Positions 52,470 through 58,299 of a stretch of DNA of 58,299 nucleotides are shown one piece after another. Position 1 is the stretch's first letter. The number at the start of each line of letters is the position of its first letter. Made by a program: the position numbers and the translations under genes. Where the stretch lies: the NCBI GenBank assembly GCA_964399535.1, contig CAYNRE010000014.1, positions 1 to 58,299 on the forward strand. Direction: 5' to 3'. The notes under the pieces are model-generated. The model searched no databases. It saw only the letters and a program-made list of their open reading frames with translations, and was not told where the DNA came from. The DNA is from CAYNRE01 sp964399535 (lineage in GTDB: Bacteria > Planctomycetota > Planctomycetia > Pirellulales > CAYNRE01).

Positions 52470-53177
52470 ATGAACGAGCCACGTTTCGGCACGCCCGCGG
52501 CGAACGGAGAAGCCGACGGCCGGCCCGATTTCCTCGTGGCCTTGGGGGTTCACTGGCCCTGCACCATCGACGACGTGAAGCAGGCCTTTTTGGCCCGGGC
52601 CAAGCGCTTGCACCCGGACAAAGGGGGCGATCCGGCCGCATTCATCGCCCTGCAGCAGGCCTACGACCGCGCGCTCGAGTACGCCCAATTTCACGGCGGA
52701 CGAACTGCCTGGCTGGCGAGCACGGTCGAACGTTATCTTGAGCGTCAGGCCCTGACCGAGGCGATCGAGCGGCGCGGCGGGCAGGTGCAACTGGAGAGTG
52801 TCGATTGGCTGCGGCGCGAACTGGGCGACGGTTTCGCGCAATTGCTCGACACGATCGGCAGCATTTCGCTGACGGGCCCCCGCGTTGACGACGACACCCT
52901 GGCGTGGCTCCACGACGAGGCTCGCCACCTGCCGGCACTGCACACGCTCGATTTGGCAGACAGCCGAGTGACCGATCGGGGCCTGCCCATGTTGGCCGCG
53001 CTGTCCAGCCTGCGTCGGGTCGATCTGCACCGAACCCAAGTAACCGTACGCGGGCTAAGCGCCCTGGAGGACCTGACCAATCTGCGGGCGCTGGGATTGA
53101 TGGGAACGCGGCTCGGCTGGTGGGGACGGCGTCGGCTTCAGGCCCGGTTCCCTGGCGTCACCTTGCTCACGGATTAG
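52470..53177 (+). CDS. J-domain protein with C-terminal leucine-rich region
   Basis: A 235-residue protein. An N-terminal J-like domain (about 20-75; FLVALGVHWPCTIDDVKQAF) carries HPDKGGD with the HPD triad at 48-50, as needed to stimulate DnaK. The C-terminal 100 residues carry leucine-rich repeats (LPALHTLDLADSRVTDRGL, LSSLRRVDLHRTQVTVRGL). The combination suggests a DnaK co-chaperone that recruits a protein through the repeat face. The ATG at 52470 follows GGAG at a good distance. Confidence 0.82.
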   Translation: MNEPRFGTPAANGEADGRPDFLVALGVHWPCTIDDVKQAFLARAKRLHPDKGGDPAAFIALQQAYDRALEYAQFHGGRTAWLASTVERYLERQALTEAIERRGGQVQLESVDWLRRELGDGFAQLLDTIGSISLTGPRVDDDTLAWLHDEARHLPALHTLDLADSRVTDRGLPMLAALSSLRRVDLHRTQVTVRGLSALEDLTNLRALGLMGTRLGWWGRRRLQARFPGVTLLTD

Positions 53178-53249
53178 CGTTGCCGCGCCACGCGCAACTT
53201 GGTGCCCGGCGAAGCGAGGCAGGAAGGCCTGCGACAGGGCCTGGCCAAT

Positions 53250-55898
53250 TCAGCCCAGGTTCAGGCGATTGAGCCGCAAGCTGTTGGCGACCACGCTCAC
53301 GCTGCTGGCCGCCATGGCGGCGGCTGCCGCGGCCGGCGGCAGGCGGTAATCGTCGCCCAGCAATGGAACGAGCACCCCAGCGGCCACGGGCAGTAGCACC
53401 AGGTTGTAGACGAAGGCCCAGATCAGATTCTGGCGAATCACCGACAACGTGGCCCGCGCCAGCCGAAACGCCCGTACCACGCCCCCCAGGTCGCGGCCGG
53501 CCAGAACCACATCGGCGGCTTCGATCGCCACGTCGGCCCCGGTTCCCAGTGCCACCCCCAGGTCGGCTTCGACCAGCGCCGCGGCGTCGTTGATGCCATC
53601 GCCCACCATGGCGACCTGCTTTCCCGCTGCGCGCAGTTGGCGGACCGCCTCTGCCTTTTCATCGGGCCGTACCTCGGCCAGCACTTGTTTGGAGTCGATT
53701 CCCACGCGAGCCGCCACCGCCTCGGCGGTCGCGTGGCGGTCGCCCGTAAGTAGATGCACCTCGAGCCCCAGCGATCGCATTTGGGCAATGGCCTCGGGGC
53801 TTTCCGGAGCGACCACGTCGGCCACGGCCACCAGGCCCAGCAGTGTCTGGTCGCGGGCCACCAAGAGCGGCGTTTCGCCGTCGCCGCGCAGCGACTGGAG
53901 ATGGGGGGCCCAGGCCGAACAGTCGATTCCGGCCGAGGCGAACAGCCCCTCGTGCCCGACGCGCAACAGGCCGCTGGCGTGCCGGGCTTCAATCCCTTGG
54001 CCAGACACCACATTCAGCGAGGTAGCCGGTTCGAATTCCAGCTTTTGCCGTTGGGCAGCCCGGACCACGGCCCGAGAAATCGGGTGTTGGCTGAGTTGTT
54101 CCGCGGCGGCCGCGGCCGACAGCAGTTCGGCAGCCGTGACCCCGGCGGCCGGCAGCGTACAGGTAAGCTGCGGGCGGCCTTCGGTAACCGTGCCCGTTTT
54201 GTCGAGAACCACGTCGGTGAGCAGGGCGCCGGTTTCCAGTGCCCGGGCATTCTTAACCAGAATGCCGTGCCGCGCCCCCTGGCCACTGGCAACCAACACC
54301 GCCGTGGGCGTGGCCAGCCCCAGCGCGCACGGACAGGCCACCACGAGCACGGCTACCAAGGCCGATATTCCCGCGTGCCAGTCGTGGCCCACGAGGCCCC
54401 AGGCCAGCAAGGCCGAAACGGCCAACGCCAATACCACCGGCACGAAGACCGCAACCACTCGGTCGGCCAGCCGCTGGACCGGTGCCTTCGACTGCTGGGC
54501 TTGCTGAACCAGTTCCACAACGCGCGACAGCGCGCTTTCCGCCACCGGCCGAAGCACTTCGACCGTCAGAGCCCCATTGCCGTTGAGGGTGCCGGCGAAA
54601 ACCTCATCGCCCGGGCTCTTTTCCGCGGGCAGCGATTCGCCGGTGAGCCACGACTCGTCGATGGTGCCAAAGCCTGAAACGATGCGCCCGTCGAGCGGCA
54701 GCCGGGCACCGGGGCGAACCAGCAGCCGATCGCCGGGCCGTACCTCGCTCACCGGCATACGCACCGGCTGTCCCTCGCGCAGCAGCGTGGCCTCGGGCGG
54801 AGAAAGTTCGACCAGGCCGGCGATGGCCTGGGAAGCCTGGCCTTTGGCGCGGGCCTCCAGATATCGCCCCAGGGTGACAAAGGTAAGGATCATCGCCCCG
54901 TCCATGAAATACATGCCGCCCAGATGCGCCCATAGCCCCCACAGCCCGGCCAGGTAGGCCGTGCCCGTTCCCAGCGCCACGAGCGTGTCCATGTTCGCGC
55001 CGCCACCGAGCAGCCGCCGCCAGGCTGCCGACAGAAACGGCCAGCCCAGGTAGGCTTGAATCGGCGTGGCCCAGAGAAACTGCAGGAAGTGGCGGGTGTT
55101 GATGCTCAAGCTGGTGAAGGCGTCGACGAGCATCAGCGGCAAAAGAAGGGCGATGCCCACTACCAGGCGGCGGCGCCACTGGGCTACCTCGGCGGCTCGT
55201 CGCGCCGCCAGGTCGGTGCTGCCGGCCGAAGCGCGAGCCCGGGCTCCATACCCTTCGCCGCGCAGCCGTTCGACCAACTGGGCCGGCCGCACGGCCCCCG
55301 GATCGTAGCGAACCGCCGCTTGTTCGAGCGCCAAATTGACCTCGGCGTCGAACACCCCGGGGAGCGACTTCAGGGCCGATTCGACCCGCCCCACGCAACT
55401 GGCGCAGTGCATTCCCTCGACTTCGAGGACGATCCGCGAGTTCTCGCCGGCCGTGGCTTCGACCTCCGCGGCGCTCGCCCTCGGGGGCTGGCGCGTCGGC
55501 AGCGTTAGCGAAACCAACGGGCCGCGCGGGCCGCCGGCCGCCGAGCTACCGTCCACCGAGCTACCGGCCACCGAGCTACCGTCCACCGAGCTACCGTCCA
55601 CCGAGCTACCGTCCACCGAGCTACCGGCCACCGAGCTACCGGCCACCGAGCTACCGGCCACCTGCGCCGTTGTCTCGCCGGCCGGCTCGTCGGAAGCAAC
55701 CGCGTATCCGGCAGCTTGCACCGCCTGACGCAAATGCTCGCGATCCGGGGGTTGGCCGGACCAGGTGATCTCGGCCTGGTGCCGGTCGAGATCCACCCGC
55801 ACGCCATCGACCCGGCTCACCCCTTGCAAGGCCGCCTCGACCCTCCGCCGGCAATGGTCGCAGGTCATACCCGAAATGGGGAGCGTCAAAACAGGCAT
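53250..55898 (-). CDS. copA: Copper-translocating P-type ATPase
   Basis: An 882-residue P1B-type ATPase exporting Cu(I). Two heavy-metal-associated domains: GMTCDHC (C13, C16) and GMHCASC (about C165, C168). The linker between them (80-119) is a perfect five-residue repeat of the form V-A/D-G-S-S, eight times. Membrane metal motif CPC is in VACPCALGLATPTA, the phosphorylation site is DKTGTVTEG, followed by QHPIS, TGES, and GDGINDAAAL. MAASSVSVVANS is the copper-type eighth-helix motif. The ATG at 55898 was chosen since the first metal domain starts right after. It is divergent from the cinA-like gene. Confidence 0.93.
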   Translation of the reverse strand: MPVLTLPISGMTCDHCRRRVEAALQGVSRVDGVRVDLDRHQAEITWSGQPPDREHLRQAVQAAGYAVASDEPAGETTAQVAGSSVAGSSVAGSSVDGSSVDGSSVDGSSVAGSSVDGSSAAGGPRGPLVSLTLPTRQPPRASAAEVEATAGENSRIVLEVEGMHCASCVGRVESALKSLPGVFDAEVNLALEQAAVRYDPGAVRPAQLVERLRGEGYGARARASAGSTDLAARRAAEVAQWRRRLVVGIALLLPLMLVDAFTSLSINTRHFLQFLWATPIQAYLGWPFLSAAWRRLLGGGANMDTLVALGTGTAYLAGLWGLWAHLGGMYFMDGAMILTFVTLGRYLEARAKGQASQAIAGLVELSPPEATLLREGQPVRMPVSEVRPGDRLLVRPGARLPLDGRIVSGFGTIDESWLTGESLPAEKSPGDEVFAGTLNGNGALTVEVLRPVAESALSRVVELVQQAQQSKAPVQRLADRVVAVFVPVVLALAVSALLAWGLVGHDWHAGISALVAVLVVACPCALGLATPTAVLVASGQGARHGILVKNARALETGALLTDVVLDKTGTVTEGRPQLTCTLPAAGVTAAELLSAAAAAEQLSQHPISRAVVRAAQRQKLEFEPATSLNVVSGQGIEARHASGLLRVGHEGLFASAGIDCSAWAPHLQSLRGDGETPLLVARDQTLLGLVAVADVVAPESPEAIAQMRSLGLEVHLLTGDRHATAEAVAARVGIDSKQVLAEVRPDEKAEAVRQLRAAGKQVAMVGDGINDAAALVEADLGVALGTGADVAIEAADVVLAGRDLGGVVRAFRLARATLSVIRQNLIWAFVYNLVLLPVAAGVLVPLLGDDYRLPPAAAAAAMAASSVSVVANSLRLNRLNLG
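55541..55660. repeat. 15-bp minisatellite (8 units) in the copA linker
   Basis: Eight tandem copies of CCGAGCTACCG(T/G)CCA run without a break from 55541 to 55660. Units alternate between GTCCA and GGCCA endings, which code for D or A in the repeated VxGSS. As 15 is divisible by three, changes in copy number keep the frame and only alter the spacer length between metal-binding domains. Confidence 0.95.
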
Positions 55899-56066
55899 CG
55901 GCAAAGAAACCCCTGGCGGCGGTGCGAACGGCGAGCTTTCGGCAGTATAACGGTTCGTAGCCGGGTGCGCCGTTGGTTGGGCCAACGGCAGGGCTGCCCT
56001 AGCCGCCTAGGCCCCGCCCGCCCAGAACGGCGGATTCCGCTCACCTCTGCCAATTCACGGATATTT

Positions 56067-57332
56067 ATGCTCGCGGAAATTGTTTCGATCGGCGACGAAC
56101 TGACCAGCGGTCAGCGGCTCGATACCAATAGCCAATGGTTGAGCGAACGCCTGGGCGAGCTCGGCGTGAAGGTCTTGTTTCACACCACCGTGGCCGATGA
56201 CCTGGCCGCCAACGTGCAAGTTTTTCGCACCGCCGTCGAAAGGGCCGACCTGGTCGTTTCAACGGGCGGTCTGGGCCCCACGGCCGACGACCTGACCCGC
56301 GACGCCCTGGCCGAAATGAGCGGCTGCCCGCTCGAGATGCACGACGACGTGCTCCAGCACATCGCCGACATTTTTCGCGCTTTCAACCGCACGATGCCCG
56401 AGCGCAATCGGGTTCAGGCCCTGTTTCCCGCCGGCAGCCGCGTCATTCCCAACCCCAATGGCACCGCCCCTGGAATCGACCTGAGCGTGCCCCGCGCGGG
56501 GCGCGGTCCGTCGCGCGTGTTCGCCCTGCCCGGGGTGCCAGCCGAGCTGTTTGAAATGTGGCGCCAGACCGTGGCCGACGAAGTGCAGCGCGCAGCGGGC
56601 GCACAGCAAGTAATTCGACACCATCGCATTAAGGTGTTCGGGGCCGGCGAAAGCCACGTGGAACAGATGCTGCCCGATTTGATCCGCCGGGGGCGCGAAC
56701 CCTCGGTGGGGATCACCGTGCATGGCGCGACCATTACCCTCCGCATCACCGCCAAGGGCCCCACGGCCGACGCCTGTTGGGAAAGCATGCAGCCGACGAT
56801 TCAGACCATTCACGACTGCCTGGGCGAACTGGTCTTCGGCACCGAAGACGACGAACTTGAACACGCCGTGGCCAGGCTGCTCGCCGCGCAGGGCAAAACG
56901 CTGGGGCTGGTCGAGTGGGGCACCAGCGGACTCATCTCGCACTGGCTCGACGACGTGAGCGAAGCCGGCCCCTGGTTCATGGGTGGGGTGGTGCTAGGCT
57001 CGGCCCAGGCCGCCCAGTGCCTGCTCGGGGTGCCGCCCGACGCGATCGACCACCAAGGGCTGGTTTCGGTTCCCGTTACCGAGGCGCTGGCCAAAAACTG
57101 CCAAGAGCGGCTCGGGTGCGACCTGGCGCTGGCCGTGAGCGAGTTTCCCCAAGGGGTTTCCGCCGACGGCAGCCCGCCGCGCGTGGTTTATGCCCTGGCC
57201 ATGGGCGAGCGAGTTATCACGCGCAGCGTGCCCTTCGTGGGCCACCCCTCGATTCATAAGGCCCGCTCCGCCAAGGCCGGCTTGAACCTGGTCCGCCTGG
57301 CGCTGCTGCGATCGCGCACGCTCGAGGGTTAG
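56067..57332 (+). CDS. cinA: CinA-like protein (molybdopterin-binding fold plus degenerate deamidase domain)
   Basis: A 421-residue CinA-family protein. The N-terminal COG1058 domain (about 1-170) has SIGDELTSGQRLDTNSQWL and STGGLGPTADDLTRD; this fold acts on ADP-ribose or NAD-derived nucleotides in related proteins. The middle has FALPGVPAELFEMW. The C-terminal domain corresponds to the NMN deamidase (PncC) but its TAESCTGG site reads LVEWGTSG (283-288), with Trp in place of the catalytic Ser, so it is probably inactive there. The start at 56067 has no clear Shine-Dalgarno sequence. Confidence 0.88.
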   Translation: MLAEIVSIGDELTSGQRLDTNSQWLSERLGELGVKVLFHTTVADDLAANVQVFRTAVERADLVVSTGGLGPTADDLTRDALAEMSGCPLEMHDDVLQHIADIFRAFNRTMPERNRVQALFPAGSRVIPNPNGTAPGIDLSVPRAGRGPSRVFALPGVPAELFEMWRQTVADEVQRAAGAQQVIRHHRIKVFGAGESHVEQMLPDLIRRGREPSVGITVHGATITLRITAKGPTADACWESMQPTIQTIHDCLGELVFGTEDDELEHAVARLLAAQGKTLGLVEWGTSGLISHWLDDVSEAGPWFMGGVVLGSAQAAQCLLGVPPDAIDHQGLVSVPVTEALAKNCQERLGCDLALAVSEFPQGVSADGSPPRVVYALAMGERVITRSVPFVGHPSIHKARSAKAGLNLVRLALLRSRTLEG

Positions 57333-57389
57333 CAGCCGCCAGAACCCAAGCGGGCGATGGCGCAGCTTGCGGAAACCTTGAGCAACCCG

Positions 57390-57767
57390 CTAGCCGGTAC
57401 CCTCCGCCTGCCCGCGGGCGGGTGAGTGGGCCGGGTCGCCCGCCGCCAACAGCTTGCCCACCGCCTCGAGCCCCGTCATGCCCTCGCAAATTCCCAACCG
57501 CCTGGCCGGTTCGCTCAGGTCGACGATTTTGGCGTCGAACAAATCCTCGGGCACCACCAGCGGCTTGGCCGGAGTACCCCGGGCGATGGCGATGGCGATG
57601 CCAAACTCGCCGGCGGTATGCACATCGTATATGCCGCAGCCGACCAGCCCACGTGGCGTGTGAATCGCGCAGTACTGCCCCCCGGGCCAGCGGTAGCTGG
57701 TGCCCAGCGCCGGGCCGTGCGGCGTTTCGATCGTGCGGTTCTCGGCTTGCAGCTTTTCCAGGCTCAC
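57390..57767 (-). CDS. DUF1805 (YunC-like) protein
   Basis: A 125-residue protein matching the DUF1805 family. LVGCGIYDVHTAGEFGIAIA, ARGTPAKPLVVPEDLF and LGICEGMTGLEAVGKLL are its signatures. The function is not known. The GTG at 57767 follows GGGGGAG at the right distance and gives the typical family length; a longer version from 57872 would add residues with no resemblance to the family. Confidence 0.8.
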   Translation of the reverse strand: MSLEKLQAENRTIETPHGPALGTSYRWPGGQYCAIHTPRGLVGCGIYDVHTAGEFGIAIAIARGTPAKPLVVPEDLFDAKIVDLSEPARRLGICEGMTGLEAVGKLLAAGDPAHSPARGQAEGTG

Positions 57768-58141
57768 GACGGAATCTCCCCCAATTCGATTCACCTCGGC
57801 GACAACGGCGACTAGCAGCCCCCAGGGGACCACGGGGAAAGTCGACATTCGACCGCCGGCATCTGCCGCCACAAGTCGCTAAGACAACCTAAGGCTCATC
57901 TTCCCGCTTCAGCCGCTGGGCAGCAAGCCAGGACGGCCCGCCCCGGGCCGCGGACGGCTAGGAATCGGATCTGCCGAGCCGGGAACGAGTCGATACAACC
58001 ATGGGCTGGCAGAGGGGAAAATGCTGCCGCTCGACCGACGGCGTTCGTACCGATTCGAGGAAATGCGGTAGGGTGGCACGCCTCACGCCGGCCGTGGGCA
58101 TGCGGGAGGCTCGTTACCCATGGCCACCGCGGAGCACCTGA
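57768..58141. other. Intergenic region before the partial gene at the right edge
   Basis: 374 bases with no gene, apart from the leader of the DUF1805 gene. No promoter, RNA or repeat was recognised. Confidence 0.4.
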
Positions 58142-58299
58142 GTGCCCATGCCACCCGGCGGCTCGCTGGGCGGCAGCGGGGTGTTCGACACTCTGGGGCC
58201 GCAGGGAGCGCCTCTGGACCTTCCGGAAGTCGAGTACTCTCGAATTCCCTACTTCGATCCGCTTAACCGCCCAGACGGAACCTACGACTACATCGGCAA
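58142..58299 (+). CDS. Partial open reading frame at the right edge, N-terminal part only
   Basis: The frame is open from a TGA at 58139 to the end of the window. GTG at 58142 has GGAG seven bases upstream; ATG at 58148 is the alternative start. The visible 52 residues (GGSLGGSGVFDTLGPQGAP, then VEYSRIPYFDPLN) match no family I recognise and show no signal peptide. Codon use looks coding, but the case is weak without the rest. Confidence 0.45.
   Translation, partial: MPMPPGGSLGGSGVFDTLGPQGAPLDLPEVEYSRIPYFDPLNRPDGTYDYIG

Noticed and set aside
55541..55660. CRISPR array
   Set aside because: The units are contiguous 15-base repeats without spacers and lie in frame within copA.

Overview
The window is high-GC bacterial chromosome, most likely a planctomycete of the Pirellulales type. 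The evidence is the adjacent pair of DUF1592-family cytochrome c protein and Tat-exported DUF1552 protein, the futalosine menaquinone genes, a P4-type primase/HTH/integrase element at a tRNA, and a mixed PUFA-synthase-like and ladderane-like lipid locus. All functional calls come from reading motifs and comparing with remembered families; no database search was run.

Layout. (1) 1-3307: the right end of an integrated element. It has a primase C-terminal part whose 5' portion looks interrupted, a small XRE regulator, and a tyrosine integrase that runs into an antisense tRNA-Val(GAC). (2) 3585-10753: a secreted serine hydrolase, then a sulfide-detoxification operon (ArsR regulator, rhodanese-membrane protein, persulfide dioxygenase-rhodanese fusion, TauE-like exporter, sulfide:quinone oxidoreductase) with two matching operators, then an exported methyltransferase. 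(3) 10813-15874: SDR reductase, GNAT acetyltransferase, DUF1592 and DUF1552 proteins.

(4) 16502-40116: the main point of interest, a two-armed secondary-lipid locus. The plus arm encodes a 2520-residue megasynthase (tandem nitronate-monooxygenase-like domains, KS, AT, ACP, KR), a 1217-residue partner (AT, double-hotdog DH, and a C-terminal phosphopantetheinyl-transferase-like domain that has lost key residues), a free ACP, an alpha/beta hydrolase, an FtsX-type ABC exporter pair, an unrecognised secreted protein and an acyl-activating ligase. The convergent minus arm encodes FabF-like KS, ACP, two CrtI-like FAD oxidoreductases, FabZ-like dehydratase and FabI-like enoyl reductase, a set resembling proposed ladderane clusters. 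No chain-length-factor domain is visible. The likely output is an unsaturated or otherwise modified long acyl chain built on ACP, processed by the two CrtI-like enzymes, activated by the ligase and perhaps exported; the product is unknown.

(5) 40493-48086, minus strand: a NatAB-like ABC system whose permease is fused to a CPBP protease domain, menaquinone genes mqnC and mqnA behind a clear promoter with a palindrome at the start site, and a methylisocitrate lyase-(methyl)citrate synthase pair. (6) 48360-58299: a polytopic membrane protein carrying an in-frame copy of a structured repeat, a CBS/degenerate-GGDEF membrane protein, a J-domain/leucine-rich protein, a copper-type P-ATPase with a 15-bp minisatellite in its linker, a CinA-like protein with a degenerate deamidase site, a DUF1805 protein and a partial gene at the right edge. 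No rRNA, CRISPR array or insertion sequence was seen.
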